64,000 nt of DNA, taken from positions 2,672,001 through 2,736,000 of the forward strand of contig NZ_CP088020.1 in NCBI RefSeq assembly GCF_021049245.1. Direction: 5' to 3'. Position numbers and translations under genes: made by a program. The number at the start of each line of letters is the position of its first letter. Within the stretch, counting starts at the first letter, position 1. This document shows positions 16,014 through 25,367 of this stretch, piece after piece. Under the pieces are notes generated by a model, which did no database searches, was not told the origin of the DNA, and saw only the letters and a list, made by a program, of their open reading frames with translations. This DNA comes from Radiobacillus kanasensis (GTDB taxonomy: Bacteria > Bacillota > Bacilli > Bacillales > Amphibacillaceae).

Positions 16014-17258
16014 CTAACTATTTTGCAACCTAATAATCTGAATACTATCGCCTTTTTGGAAGCCTCTCGTTCCACCTGGAAGCTCGATAAGACAATTCGT
16101 GCGGGCAAGCGAAATCACAGCACTCGATTTATCCAGCCCAAGTGGGGTTGCAATCCATTGTCCATTTTCCAAAAAGCATTCCGCCCGAATATAACGATTG
16201 AATGGATTGGGCTTAGGGAAATCATTCCCTAATATCGCTGGTGTTTGATCGGATGTTATCTCATTCTTTTGCAAAAATGTGTGTATAGCTGGCTTAGTAA
16301 ATAATTCAAACCCTACGAAACATGCTGAAGGATTTCCTGAAAGTCCGAATAAGAGCTTGTCTTCGTATTCGGCAACAGTAGTCACACTCCCTGGTCGCAT
16401 CGCTACTTTATTGAACAGAACACGAGCCCCAAGTTTATTGTAGATTTCCGGCATGTGATCATAATCCCCAACAGAAACACCGCCTGTCGTGATTAAGATA
16501 TCCACTTGTTCCAATGATTCCTTTACTTTTTTAAAACACTGTTCCAAATCATCTTCTAACTGTCCTAAATAGAGAGGAATGGCTCCTGAGCTTTTTACCT
16601 GTCCCATTAGCATGTATGCATTGCTGTTTCGAATTTTCCCTGCTTGGAGCGGTTCATGCACTTCAACAAGCTCACTTCCTGTTGCCAAAATTCCAACCTT
16701 TGGCTGTCTAGTAACGGGTACCTTCTGATATCCAAAGGTGGCTAAAATAGCCATCGTTCCTGGCGTAATTTGTTCCCCTTTCTTTAATAACGGAGTTCCC
16801 TTTTTTGTATCTTCTCCTTGGTAAGAGATATTCGTACCAGATTTAAATTCTCTATTAAGATGGATAAAGGAATCTCCATTCTCTTCAGATTCCTTTACAA
16901 GTTCTAGCATGACAATCGCGTCACTTCCTGCTGGAAGCTGCGCACCTGTCATGATTCGTACTGCTTGTCCATGCTGTAGTGTTTTGGAATAAAGGCTTCC
17001 AGCACCTATATGGCCAACGACTTGTAGCTTAGTTGGAATTTCACGAGAGGCACCTTCTGTATCCTTTGCGATAATAGCGAAACCATCATAAGGAGATCGA
17101 TCAAACAATGGAACATCGTGTGTTGCAACTATATCATCCCCTAACGTTCTGTTCAGGGACATGTCTAAAGATACTTGTTCTATCTCTCCAGGGGCTGCGA
17201 CCTGCAAAACACGATCTAATGCATCTGTAACGGGTATAGGCTTCCTTCTATCTAACAT
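16014..17258 (-). CDS. moeA: Molybdopterin molybdotransferase
   Basis: Inserts molybdate into adenylylated molybdopterin. 414 residues. RSPYDGFAI near 54, IMTGAQLPAGSDAIVMLE near 100, TTGGVSVGDYDHMPEI near 252 and LSGNPSACFVGFE near 310 mark the active site and MoaB-like domain. It lies 15 bases after moeB and 13 before moaE. In many Bacillus genomes mobB occupies the next slot, where it is missing here. Confidence 0.95.
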   Translation of the reverse strand: MLDRRKPIPVTDALDRVLQVAAPGEIEQVSLDMSLNRTLGDDIVATHDVPLFDRSPYDGFAIIAKDTEGASREIPTKLQVVGHIGAGSLYSKTLQHGQAVRIMTGAQLPAGSDAIVMLELVKESEENGDSFIHLNREFKSGTNISYQGEDTKKGTPLLKKGEQITPGTMAILATFGYQKVPVTRQPKVGILATGSELVEVHEPLQAGKIRNSNAYMLMGQVKSSGAIPLYLGQLEDDLEQCFKKVKESLEQVDILITTGGVSVGDYDHMPEIYNKLGARVLFNKVAMRPGSVTTVAEYEDKLLFGLSGNPSACFVGFELFTKPAIHTFLQKNEITSDQTPAILGNDFPKPNPFNRYIRAECFLENGQWIATPLGLDKSSAVISLARTNCLIELPGGTRGFQKGDSIQIIRLQNS

Positions 17259-17273
17259 AATGACTCCTCCTTC

Positions 17274-18287
17274 CTATCCAATCAATTGGTGATAAACCGA
17301 CTTAGCCATTTCCACCTGATTGGTTCCGTGTACCAAGGTTCGTCCATCTGCAAAAAAAACAAATCGAAAATCCTTATATTCAACAGAAACGAGAAAAGGA
17401 TTTTGATGAACAGGGCCTATTTCCTCCAGTTTCCTCGCTAATAGTGGTAGATTCGTTGTTTTTGTAGAGGTTCTAAGCTGAACTGCATTTCGACCACACA
17501 AAGACTCCGTTTTTAAGGATGCATCATAGGAAAGAAACGGATAGTCCGGGTGATTGCCACATGTACGACAATTTTTCTTTTTTGCTTTCTCTACTTTTAT
17601 TGCTTGGTTCATATTGGACCATAAATCAAACAATATCAGCTTTTGGCGAAGGGAATCTCGATCACCGACTAGCCATTTTAAAATTTCTGTCGTTTGATGA
17701 GCTGCAATCATCTGCACGGCAGGGGAAATAATACCTCCTGTATCACAGGTTGCTCCCACTATAGGAGTCGAAGAAACAAGGCATTGCAGACAAGGAGTCT
17801 CCCCCGGTAAAATGGTATAACTCATCCCCGTACTCGCGACACACGCCCCAAAAATAAAAGGCTTCTTATGCTTGTGGGCCAAATCATTAAGAATAAAGCG
17901 AATATCAAAATTATCCGTTGCATCTAAAATCATGTCTGCTTTCTGACAAAAAATATCAAGGTTTTCAGCATTTCCATCAGTTACGACCGCTTCAATCGAT
18001 ACATCTGAGTTAACCTGCTCTAACCGGTTTTTGGCGGCAATTGCTTTAGGAAGCTTTTCTCGCACATCCTCTTCACTATACAGTTGTTGTCGTTGAAGGT
18101 TACTTTCTTCTACATAGTCACGATCCACAATCGTTAGTCTGCCAATTCCCGCTCTTGCTAGCATTTCTGCATTCGCAGATCCTAGTGCACCCGCTCCTAG
18201 GATCAATACATGACTTCGTAGTATGCTCAATTGGCCCGCTTCCCCAATCGGACGAAACAATTCCTGTCGGGAGTATCGTTCATTCAT
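17274..18287 (-). CDS. moeB: MoaD-activating adenylyltransferase (MoeB/ThiF family)
   Basis: Adenylylates the C-terminal glycine of MoaD, and possibly ThiS. 337 residues from the ATG at 18287, with AAAGGAAG upstream; the frame runs nine codons further. GAGALGS near 33 binds ATP, SNLQRQQLY carries the conserved arginine, DATDNFDIRF is the acidic loop, and PCLQC plus CRTC are the zinc cysteine pairs. The last 75 residues form a short rhodanese-like tail region without an evident catalytic cysteine. Confidence 0.9.
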   Translation of the reverse strand: MNERYSRQELFRPIGEAGQLSILRSHVLILGAGALGSANAEMLARAGIGRLTIVDRDYVEESNLQRQQLYSEEDVREKLPKAIAAKNRLEQVNSDVSIEAVVTDGNAENLDIFCQKADMILDATDNFDIRFILNDLAHKHKKPFIFGACVASTGMSYTILPGETPCLQCLVSSTPIVGATCDTGGIISPAVQMIAAHQTTEILKWLVGDRDSLRQKLILFDLWSNMNQAIKVEKAKKKNCRTCGNHPDYPFLSYDASLKTESLCGRNAVQLRTSTKTTNLPLLARKLEEIGPVHQNPFLVSVEYKDFRFVFFADGRTLVHGTNQVEMAKSVYHQLIG

Positions 18288-18306
18288 AGCTTTCTTCCTT
18301 TCTACC

Positions 18307-19329
18307 CTATCCACCTATATAAGACATCTCAATCCTTTTACGGTTTTTGGCCGTCTCTTCTGTGCGGATATCTGAGTATCGATCATCTCTCCCTGTCCAG
18401 ATAGCTCTAACCTTTTCCTCCAATTGGATATCTGTTAAATCGGAACGAACAAGTTCTCTTAAGTCAAAGCCCGTATTCGCAAATAAACACGTATAGAATT
18501 TACCATCTGCGGCAATTCTTGCCCGAGTGCAGCTAGAACAGAACGATTCTGACACAGACGTAATGTAGCCAACCTCTGTTTCCGTTCCTTTATAACGGTA
18601 CCTTTTAGCAACCTCTCCAACATAGCTTGGATCAACGGGTTCTAATTCAAAGTGCCTACTTAACAATTGATGAATCTCTTTTTTCGTAACCACCTGTTCA
18701 TAATTCCAACCATTGGTAGAACCAACATCCATAAACTCTATGAATCGAAGCGTTATTCCTAGTTCTTTAAAGTATTTGGCCATTGGTAAGATTTCCTGGT
18801 CGTTCATTCCTTTACGAACAACCATATTTACTTTCACTTCCATTCCAAGGTCCTTCGCTTTTTTCATTCCCTTTATAATAAAGCTAGGTGGGACACCACT
18901 ATCATTAATCGATTTGAAAAGCTCCTCATCTAATGCATCTAAACTCACATTTACTCGTCGTAAGCCTGCTTTCAATAAAGGTTCTGCAAATTTATTTAAA
19001 TGAACACCATTTGTCGTTAAACCGATATCCTTTAGTCCATCAATAGCATGAAGTCTTCTGATTAAATCTACTACGTTCGTTCTTAACAACGGCTCTCCGC
19101 CTGTAATTCTTATCTTTTTTACTCCCATTTTCACAAATAGATAAGCGAGTCTCTCTATCTCTTCAAAAGAGAGGAGCTGCTCTTTTGGCATAAAGTTATA
19201 ATCTCTTCCGAAGATCTCCTTCGGCATACAGTAGCTGCACCGAAAATTGCATCGATCGGTTACGGAAATACGAAGATCCTGCAATTGTCTTGAAAACTGA
19301 TCCAATATCATTCGATCCTTCACCATCAT
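18307..19329 (-). CDS. moaA: GTP 3',8-cyclase, radical SAM
   Basis: First enzyme of molybdenum cofactor synthesis. 340 residues. C27-x3-C31-x2-C34 binds the radical-SAM cluster, C264-x2-C267-x13-C281 the second cluster, and the protein ends in Gly-Gly as family members do. ITGGEPLLR contacts SAM. Three starts compete (ATG 19329, ATG 19326, GTG 19323) behind TAGGAGAG; the GTG has the best spacing. First gene of moaA-moeB-moeA-moaE-moaD. Confidence 0.95.
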   Translation of the reverse strand: MMVKDRMILDQFSRQLQDLRISVTDRCNFRCSYCMPKEIFGRDYNFMPKEQLLSFEEIERLAYLFVKMGVKKIRITGGEPLLRTNVVDLIRRLHAIDGLKDIGLTTNGVHLNKFAEPLLKAGLRRVNVSLDALDEELFKSINDSGVPPSFIIKGMKKAKDLGMEVKVNMVVRKGMNDQEILPMAKYFKELGITLRFIEFMDVGSTNGWNYEQVVTKKEIHQLLSRHFELEPVDPSYVGEVAKRYRYKGTETEVGYITSVSESFCSSCTRARIAADGKFYTCLFANTGFDLRELVRSDLTDIQLEEKVRAIWTGRDDRYSDIRTEETAKNRKRIEMSYIGG

Positions 19330-19361
19330 CTCTCCTAACCTTCTTATTCGGTGTACCTTTC

Positions 19362-19403
19362 ATTATAAAGAGCTAGATTTTACATGCTGTTACAAATGTC
19401 ACA
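19362..19403 (-). promoter_or_regulatory. Fnr/CRP-type box and -10 element of the moaA operon
   Basis: TGTGACATTTGTAACA (minus strand, 19403-19388) is followed after 20 bases by a perfect TATAAT (19367-19362). The box centre is about 40 bases before the expected start, the class II position used by Fnr. There is no good -35, as expected for an activated promoter. This predicts induction under oxygen limitation, when nitrate reductase needs cofactor. Confidence 0.65.
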
Positions 19404-19533
19404 GCGTCCGTTTTCCTTGTTCTCTATTATATCGTTATACGCGATTTATGTAAGGGGATGGAGATGTATTCATGATATAGTTCTACTTCCAGTTGGTTAG
19501 TTTTTATAAAAAAATGTATGTTCCAAATAAAAG

Positions 19534-19592
19534 ACCCTTTAAGTATCACATTTGAACTAAAAGACATAGTTCTTACATGAGGCTTAAAGGGT
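19534..19592 (-). terminator. Terminator downstream of motB
   Basis: ACCCTTTAAG and CTTAAAGGGT form a 10-bp outer stem enclosing a second hairpin (GAACTA/TAGTTC). On the minus strand TCTTTTATTT follows. Confidence 0.6.
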
Positions 19593-19618
19593 ACGTTATC
19601 TTTTTTTAAATTCTTATC

Positions 19619-20395
19619 TTAGTTTCTCGGCAGTATCAATATTTCAACTCTACGGTTTCTACTTCTTCCCTCATCAGAGTCATTAGAAGCAATTGGTTCA
19701 AACTCTCCAAACCCTTTAGCACTAAACCATTGTGGATCTAACTGATCATTTTCTAAGAGGATTTTCATAAAGTTAACAGCACGCATTACACTAAGTTCCC
19801 AGTTTGAAGAAAACTCCGAATTACGTATTGGAACGTTGTCCGTATGTCCACTTATGATAATATTTCTAGGTGGATTGATCACAAGAAGCTGTGATATTTC
19901 TTCGGCAATTTGTAAATCTTGCTCTCTAACATCTGCCTTTCCAGAAGCAAAAAGAACGTTGTCTCGAATCGTTACCAATAGTCCTTCATCCGTTAAAGAA
20001 GTTTCTAACTGTGCAGTTAAATCTTTCCCTTTGATGTAGGCATTAATTTTGGCTTGTAATTCCTTTAGCTCCTGCTTGTCCCTTTCTTTCATCTGCTCTT
20101 CTAGTGACTTCTCATCTTTTTCTTTACTTGTCTCTTCCTTTTTTTCTTCAGGTTCTTCTAGAGACTTCGCATCAGGTTCGGGCACAGGACTTGGATTTTC
20201 CATTATTCCTGTACCGCTCGTGAACTCTTCATTGAATACTTCCGATAATGCTTCAAATTTTTTGGCATCTACTTCACTCATCGCATATAGGACAATAAAT
20301 AACGCAACTAAAAGGGTTAGAAGGTCCGAATAAGGAAGAAGCCAGGACTCATCCACATGATCTTCATGTTTATGTTTTTTGCCCCTCTTACTCAT
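19619..20395 (-). CDS. motB: Flagellar motor stator protein MotB
   Basis: Peptidoglycan-anchored stator subunit. 258 residues: one N-terminal membrane helix with the ion-binding aspartate D24 in PYSDLLTLLVALFIVLYAMS, a charged Glu/Lys-rich linker (about 65-110), then an OmpA-like domain with SGHTDNVPIRNSEFSSNWEL and GRSRNRRVEI. Proton or sodium coupling cannot be decided from sequence alone. It overlaps motA by eight bases. Confidence 0.93.
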   Translation of the reverse strand: MSKRGKKHKHEDHVDESWLLPYSDLLTLLVALFIVLYAMSEVDAKKFEALSEVFNEEFTSGTGIMENPSPVPEPDAKSLEEPEEKKEETSKEKDEKSLEEQMKERDKQELKELQAKINAYIKGKDLTAQLETSLTDEGLLVTIRDNVLFASGKADVREQDLQIAEEISQLLVINPPRNIIISGHTDNVPIRNSEFSSNWELSVMRAVNFMKILLENDQLDPQWFSAKGFGEFEPIASNDSDEGRSRNRRVEILILPRN

Positions 20396-21182
20396 CCGGA
20401 GTCACTCCACTTCCCTCGGAAATTTTCTTACGTTCACCAGTCGGTAAATAAGATGCAAGCTTCTGTTCGATAACTTTAGGAGACTCTCCTTCCATAATGG
20501 ACAGAACTCCTTCAATCATCATATATTTCAGCTGAGCTTCTTGCTTCGATTTACGCTTTAACTTATTTGCAAATGGGTGCCATAATACATATCCTGTAAA
20601 GATACCGAGTAAAGTAGCAACAAACGCAGCACTAATAGCGTGACCAAGCCCTTCCTGATCATCCATATGACCTAAAGCTGCAATCAGACCGATAACGGCT
20701 CCTAAAACCCCAAGCGTCGGTGCGTATGTTCCGGCTTGTGTAAAGATAGCAGCACCTGCCTGGTGTCTTTCTTCCATTGCATCTATTTCTTCTGATAATA
20801 CATCACGAATATAATCGGCATTTTGTCCATCTATAGCCAATGTTAATCCGTTCTTTAAAAACTCATCATCTACTTCAGCGGTTTTCGCCTCAAGTGCTAG
20901 TAACCCTTCTTTTCGTGAGAGCTGCGCCCATTCCGAAAATTGTTGAATAAGAACAATAGGGTCTGAAAGTTTCTGATTCTTAAAAAGGATACCTAATAAC
21001 TTTGGTACTCTTTTTAACTCACTCATCGGAAAGGCAATCATAACGGAAGCTATCGTTCCCAAAATAATGATTAAAAGGGCTGCCGGATTGATAAGAACCT
21101 CTGGTGATACTCCCTTAAAGACCATCCCCACTCCAACAGCAATTAACCCTAGTAATAAACCAATTAATGAAGCTAAATCCAT
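20388..21182 (-). CDS. motA: Flagellar motor stator protein MotA
   Basis: Membrane stator subunit with four helices. 264 residues. AGTYAPTLGVLGAVIGLIAA (150-169) contains the conserved proline P155 of the ion channel, and the cytoplasmic loop has the charged residues that contact FliG. Start ATG at 21182 after GGTGAAAC. A sigma-D-type promoter lies about 90 bases upstream, as for Bacillus subtilis motAB. Confidence 0.94.
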   Translation of the reverse strand: MDLASLIGLLLGLIAVGVGMVFKGVSPEVLINPAALLIIILGTIASVMIAFPMSELKRVPKLLGILFKNQKLSDPIVLIQQFSEWAQLSRKEGLLALEAKTAEVDDEFLKNGLTLAIDGQNADYIRDVLSEEIDAMEERHQAGAAIFTQAGTYAPTLGVLGAVIGLIAALGHMDDQEGLGHAISAAFVATLLGIFTGYVLWHPFANKLKRKSKQEAQLKYMMIEGVLSIMEGESPKVIEQKLASYLPTGERKKISEGSGVTPDE

Positions 21183-21271
21183 GTCGTTTCACCTATTTTC
21201 TATAAACTAAATTACCTTTAGTTTTAAAGTTGATACTATTTATTTCGTCATAATTTCTATATTTTCAATAG

Positions 21272-21298
21272 AAATCGGCAAATTTTTCACAGAATCTA
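21272..21298 (-). promoter_or_regulatory. Sigma-D-type promoter of motAB
   Basis: On the minus strand TAGA (21298-21295), 15 bases, GCCGATTT (21279-21272), against the consensus TAAA-N15-GCCGATAT. Two mismatches in total and exact spacing. Confidence 0.65.
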
Positions 21299-21438
21299 TT
21301 ATCCATTAATTTCATTCAGATAGATTAGTAGAACCAAACAAGAGGAAAAGCTTTAGAATTTAGATTCCAATACTAAATTCTCTTGCTGAGCGGAACATTT
21401 TTAGATTTCATTCGTACATATAAACGAGGAGGAATTAT

Positions 21439-22152
21439 ATGGGAAGGCTTTTAACATTATTTGTCGTAGGTACTATCGGACTTTTACTTCGTTTCCTAAT
21501 CAAGGGAGAGTTTGAACTTGATCAACTTCTTCTATTGTTCCTGTTTCCGGTCGCTTCCGTCGTGATTCTGTTGATAAAAAACAATCAAATTAAAAAGGAT
21601 GCACAGTTTCAACCAAATGGAGACGCCTATGATATACAAACGAGGATGGCGGAACGTTTTAGCACCTCGAAAAAGGTTGCTACAAAAGGAGATACTATTC
21701 TTGGAAACTATCATCGTTTTCACAAAAAGGGATGGCACAAACTGTTAACAAATATCATGGATAGCCCAGGGAAGTTTTACATAAATTTCGAATTCAACTT
21801 CCCATCAAGATTTAAGTTTGTTGAAGTAAAAGAACATGCCATTATAGGGAATTCCAAATGGGAAGTATATGAAGATGACAGGTTGACTGGAACTATTGAA
21901 ACGGACTATAGTGTGAAAAATGCAACTAATTTAAAAGAAAAGCTGATACTACAGTACGGAGAAGATACATATATCTTTCATTCCTTTGGAGTAGGATCCG
22001 AAACAAAAGTGGAGCATGATCAACTAGAGGTAGCAAGGGGAACACGAAAAAAAGGAGCTGTCTATGGACTTACTGTAACAGAAGCTTATAAAGATCATGA
22101 GAGTCTCTTATTCGCCGTATTTATCCTTTTCAATTATGTATTCGAACAATAG
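21439..22152 (+). CDS. Membrane protein with possible tubby-like C-terminal domain
   Basis: 237 residues. Two N-terminal membrane helices (about 4-20 and 28-46) are followed by a mostly beta cytoplasmic domain. The pattern of strands around RFKFVEVKEHAIIGNSKW and the C-terminal AVFILFNYVFEQ resembles the tubby/LURP-one-like proteins of Bacillus, but this is tentative. AGGAGGAAT precedes the ATG. Monocistronic, divergent from motAB; function unknown. Confidence 0.6.
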   Translation: MGRLLTLFVVGTIGLLLRFLIKGEFELDQLLLLFLFPVASVVILLIKNNQIKKDAQFQPNGDAYDIQTRMAERFSTSKKVATKGDTILGNYHRFHKKGWHKLLTNIMDSPGKFYINFEFNFPSRFKFVEVKEHAIIGNSKWEVYEDDRLTGTIETDYSVKNATNLKEKLILQYGEDTYIFHSFGVGSETKVEHDQLEVARGTRKKGAVYGLTVTEAYKDHESLLFAVFILFNYVFEQ

Positions 22153-22156
22153 GAAA

Positions 22157-22178
22157 AGGCCTATCAAAAGATAGGCCT
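22157..22178. terminator. Bidirectional terminator
   Basis: AGGCCTATC and GATAGGCCT form a perfect 9-bp stem around AAAA. T-rich on the minus side, weak on the plus side. Shared by converging genes. Confidence 0.55.
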
Positions 22179-22186
22179 CTAATCTA

Positions 22187-23377
22187 TTAATTTAATACTC
22201 TTCTTACAACACCGCTGAAATGATTAGCCCAGTACCCACTAGACATATTTGCAATAGCTACACCAGTGGAGCTTTGAGAACCGATAAACCTTCCTCCACC
22301 AACGTAAATTCCAACATGTCCATTTGTTTTATACGTATTGAAGAATACCATATCTCCTGGTTTCATAGCGCTTGGAGAAACAGCACGTCCAACTCCAACT
22401 AGAGATGAAGTACTTGCTGGTACACTGATTCCTGCTTGAGAGAATGCGTATGATACAAACCCTGAACAATCGAATCGACCGTTAGCAATATCGCTAGCAG
22501 TTCTTCCTCCACCGAAGTCGTAGACAGAATTACCAATATACTTTCTACCTGCATTGATTACAGTAGCAGCTGATCCGCTCGCAGAAACATTAGAAAAATT
22601 TGCTGATGTACTATATGCCTTAACAAGTGGAGATTTACTTGCTTGGAATGACTCCAATTCACTTGCTAAATTCGCATCTTTACGCTCAAGAGCTGCTTTC
22701 AACGCTTCATTTTTCTCTTGTTGATCAAGAAGGTCTTGTTTCAATGCTTCATTTTGTTCTTTTTGCTCTAGAATTTGAGCCTGCATTCCTTCTAACTCCG
22801 TCATCATGCTATTCAAATCTTCTAGTTTCTTCTTAACAGAATCTTGTTTTTCTTTCACAGCAGCTTTATCTTCTTCTAGATCATTTAACAAGTCTTCATC
22901 CGCTTGAACGATGGTGTTTACAGCGAATACACGATTTACAAAATCATTGAAGCTTTTCGATCCAAAGATTACTTCTAAGTAGCTGATTTCGCCACCACTT
23001 TGTTGAAAAGATTGTGCACGCTCTTTCAAAATATCAAGACGTTTTTCAATGCTTTTTTCTAAAGCAACAATCTCTTCCTCTAATTTCGCAATTTCTGCTT
23101 TTGTCGTTTCTATTTTCTTTTTTGTATCCTCAATTTTTTGTTGGTTATCTTTGATAGCTTGGTCGACACGTTCCACTTGCTCGTTTAGCTCTTTTAGTTC
23201 TTTATCCGCTTCTGCAATAACTTTTTCCGCTTCAGAAATCTTCGCTTGAATCTGAGAACGTTCTTGTTGTATTTGAGTTTCTCTGCTCGTCTCTGCTTGT
23301 ACATTTGGGATAGCGATCGTACTTGCTAATCCAACTGCAATACTTAAGTTAAGAATAATAAGCTTTTTCTTTAGCAC
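22187..23377 (-). CDS. cwlO: Secreted D,L-endopeptidase, NlpC/P60 with coiled-coil domain (CwlO-like)
   Basis: Cleaves peptide stems in the wall during elongation. 396 residues: signal peptide (cleavage near QA-ET at 29), long coiled coil (about 30-250) as in CwlO/PcsB where it meets FtsEX, a Ser-rich linker, and a C-terminal NlpC/P60 domain with RFDCSGF (catalytic C304) and NGHVGIY (H354). Like CwlO it should need FtsEX for activation. Monocistronic, with a long 5' region that lacks a recognisable c-di-AMP riboswitch. Confidence 0.88.
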   Translation of the reverse strand: MLKKKLIILNLSIAVGLASTIAIPNVQAETSRETQIQQERSQIQAKISEAEKVIAEADKELKELNEQVERVDQAIKDNQQKIEDTKKKIETTKAEIAKLEEEIVALEKSIEKRLDILKERAQSFQQSGGEISYLEVIFGSKSFNDFVNRVFAVNTIVQADEDLLNDLEEDKAAVKEKQDSVKKKLEDLNSMMTELEGMQAQILEQKEQNEALKQDLLDQQEKNEALKAALERKDANLASELESFQASKSPLVKAYSTSANFSNVSASGSAATVINAGRKYIGNSVYDFGGGRTASDIANGRFDCSGFVSYAFSQAGISVPASTSSLVGVGRAVSPSAMKPGDMVFFNTYKTNGHVGIYVGGGRFIGSQSSTGVAIANMSSGYWANHFSGVVRRVLN

Positions 23378-23509
23378 TCGATTCCCCTACCTTCCAAAAC
23401 TATCGTTTATCTCGTATTTATGTAAACTATTAAATTTTCTATCATTTATCCTATTAATCTCTCTATCTTGATAGGCACTTCGTAGTATAACATCAAAAAA
23501 TGACAGGAA

Positions 23510-23527
23510 TGTAATACGAATATTACA
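23510..23527. promoter_or_regulatory. Palindrome upstream of cwlO, possible operator
   Basis: TGTAATA and TATTACA are perfect 7-bp arms around CGAA, about 135 bases before the cwlO start. It overlaps a weak TTGTAA-N17-TAATAT promoter on the minus strand. WalR sites are direct repeats of TGTAAT-like hexamers, so this is not a clean match. Nothing else is evident in 23378-23716. Confidence 0.35.
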
Positions 23528-23716
23528 ATTCTGTTTCATTCGTTACAAAATTCCTCTTTTATACAAATTTTTTCATACTAAGAACCCTTATAAGCACTGA
23601 TATGATAGGGTTTTCAATTCAGAAAGGGAAGTAAGAAACAAACGGGGATATTCGATGGATTTTTTGTCATTTTTACTAATTTAGGGTTGCATTATATGAC
23701 AAATTGGTTACAAAAG

Positions 23717-23746
23717 CGAAAAAATGCCCCCAATATTGGGAGCATT
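23717..23746 (-). terminator. Terminator of zupT
   Basis: AATGCTCCC and GGGGGCATT (minus strand) pair over nine positions around AATATT and are followed by TTTTTCG. Confidence 0.75.
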
Positions 23747-23776
23747 TAGCAATATATACTGAAAATCCTCGATTCC

Positions 23777-24580
23777 TTAAATGAACAAGAGAAGACTTAA
23801 AGCCATCACTATCATTCCAGCGATGAGTCCATAAATGGATGTATGTGCTTCGTCATACTTTTTGGCCGCTGGTAACAACTCATCTAATGAAATGAATACC
23901 ATGATGCCAGCCACTGCAGCAAATATTAACCCAAACATAATATCATTTAAAAACGGCATCAGAATCAAATAAGCTGCGATTGCACCAATCGGTTCTGACA
24001 ATCCTGATAAGAAAGAGAGCTTAAATGCTTTCTTTTTATCGCCTGTAGCGAAATAAACAGGAACCGAAACTGCAATCCCTTCTGGAATATTATGAATCGC
24101 GATGGCAACAGCGATCGCAATGCCTAAGCTAGGATCCTGAAGTGCGGAAGTGAAGGTTGCAATCCCTTCCGGAAAATTGTGAATGGCAATGGCTAATGCT
24201 GTAAATGTTCCCATTTTTAAAAGATTGGGATCATTGACCTTTTCCGTTTTCATTTCCTCTACTCTCTTCACTTCGTGAGGATTTCCTGATTTCGGAATGA
24301 ATTTATCGATCAAGGCGATAAGTAACATACCACCAAAAAAGCCTATAACAGTTAACCAATTTCCTAATTCAACACCTAAATCCCCGACGAGAGCATCCTT
24401 CGCCTTCACAAAGATTTCAATCATGGATACGTAAATCATAACACCCGCTGAAAAACCTAGTGCTAGCGATAAAAATTTCGTATTTGTCGATGAAGTGAAA
24501 AATGCTAGTACACTCCCGACACCGGTAGCAAGACCCGCCATAAGGGTTAAACCAAATGCCAATAAAAGCCCTTCTCCCAT
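23777..24580 (-). CDS. zupT: ZIP-family metal transporter ZupT
   Basis: Imports zinc and other divalent metals. 267 residues, eight membrane helices. The two metal-site motifs HNFPEG and HNIPEG lie in helices 4 and 5, with a charged cytoplasmic loop before them. Start set at the ATG at 24580, 10 bases after AAAGGGG; the 52 codons upstream in frame do not look like protein. Monocistronic. Confidence 0.9.
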   Translation of the reverse strand: MGEGLLLAFGLTLMAGLATGVGSVLAFFTSSTNTKFLSLALGFSAGVMIYVSMIEIFVKAKDALVGDLGVELGNWLTVIGFFGGMLLIALIDKFIPKSGNPHEVKRVEEMKTEKVNDPNLLKMGTFTALAIAIHNFPEGIATFTSALQDPSLGIAIAVAIAIHNIPEGIAVSVPVYFATGDKKKAFKLSFLSGLSEPIGAIAAYLILMPFLNDIMFGLIFAAVAGIMVFISLDELLPAAKKYDEAHTSIYGLIAGMIVMALSLLLFI

Positions 24581-24713
24581 TGTGATACCCCTTTCTCTGT
24601 TCTTTTCTGAACTATTTTTCACATTATATGCAGTACCGACCAAAAAGTTTCCCTTATGCAAGATTTTATTGCTAGTACAATTTTTAGTCAATTGAAATAT
24701 TTTATGATGGCAT

Positions 24714-24750
24714 GAAAAAGCTAGGCATTCAACCAAGAATCCCTAGCTTT
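24714..24750 (-). terminator. Terminator of the sigma factor-clpP unit
   Basis: AAAGCTAGG and CCTAGCTTT form a perfect 9-bp stem, followed on the minus strand by TTC. Confidence 0.7.
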
Positions 24751-24758
24751 GGCCTTAA

Positions 24759-25346
24759 CTATTTATTTTTTGGACTAATTACTTCATCAATAATACCGTA
24801 TTCCTTCGCTTCAACAGCACTCATAAAGTAATCCCGATCCGTATCCTTTTCGACCTCTTCTTTTGCCTTGCCAGTGCGTTCGGCAATAATATCGTTAATA
24901 TGGTCCTTTAGCTTCAGGATTCGTTTAGCTGAAATTTCGATATCTGTAGCTTGGCCTCTTGCACCACCTAATGGCTGATGAATCATAATTTCGCTGTTAG
25001 GGAGTGCGCAACGTTTCCCTTCCGCTCCGGCTAATAAGAGTAAAGCGCCAAATGAAGCCGCCATTCCCGTACAAATCGTCCGAACATTAGGCTGAATATA
25101 CTGCATCGTGTCGTAGATGGCAAACCCGGCAGTCGTAGATCCACCTGGACAATTAATATATAACGAAATATCTTTTTCCGGGTCATCAGCTGCAAGAAAC
25201 AGTAATTGGGCGACAATCGTATTTGCAACATGGTCGTTAATCTCATCACCTAAAATAATAATGCGATCCTTTAAAAGCCTTGAATAAATATCATAGGAAC
25301 GTTCCCCTCGACTAGATTGTTCAATGACATATGGAATCGTCGTCAT
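24759..25346 (-). CDS. clpP: ATP-dependent Clp protease proteolytic subunit, ClpP2-like paralogue
   Basis: 195 residues with the full catalytic triad S98 (GMAASFG), H123 (MIHQPLGG) and D172 (DTDRDYF). It forms tetradecameric chambers used with ClpX/Clp[20 protein letters not shown] is closer in my recollection to the second ClpP of the Bacillus cereus group than to housekeeping ClpP. The context (21 bases behind a sigma factor gene, no CtsR-like repeat seen) also suggests a paralogue. A main clpP probably exists elsewhere. Confidence 0.88.
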   Translation of the reverse strand: MTTIPYVIEQSSRGERSYDIYSRLLKDRIIILGDEINDHVANTIVAQLLFLAADDPEKDISLYINCPGGSTTAGFAIYDTMQYIQPNVRTICTGMAASFGALLLLAGAEGKRCALPNSEIMIHQPLGGARGQATDIEISAKRILKLKDHINDIIAERTGKAKEEVEKDTDRDYFMSAVEAKEYGIIDEVISPKNK

Positions 25347-25367
25347 GTTTATAACCCCCTTGGCATA

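Noticed and set aside
23378..23700. c-di-AMP (ydaO) riboswitch upstream of the NlpC/P60 gene
   Set aside because: These riboswitches often precede wall hydrolases, but the conserved segments could not be found here.
24581..24736. 52-residue N-terminal extension of ZupT
   Set aside because: Polar, cysteine-rich and unlike the family; AAAGGGG and ATG at 24580 give the normal ZupT length.
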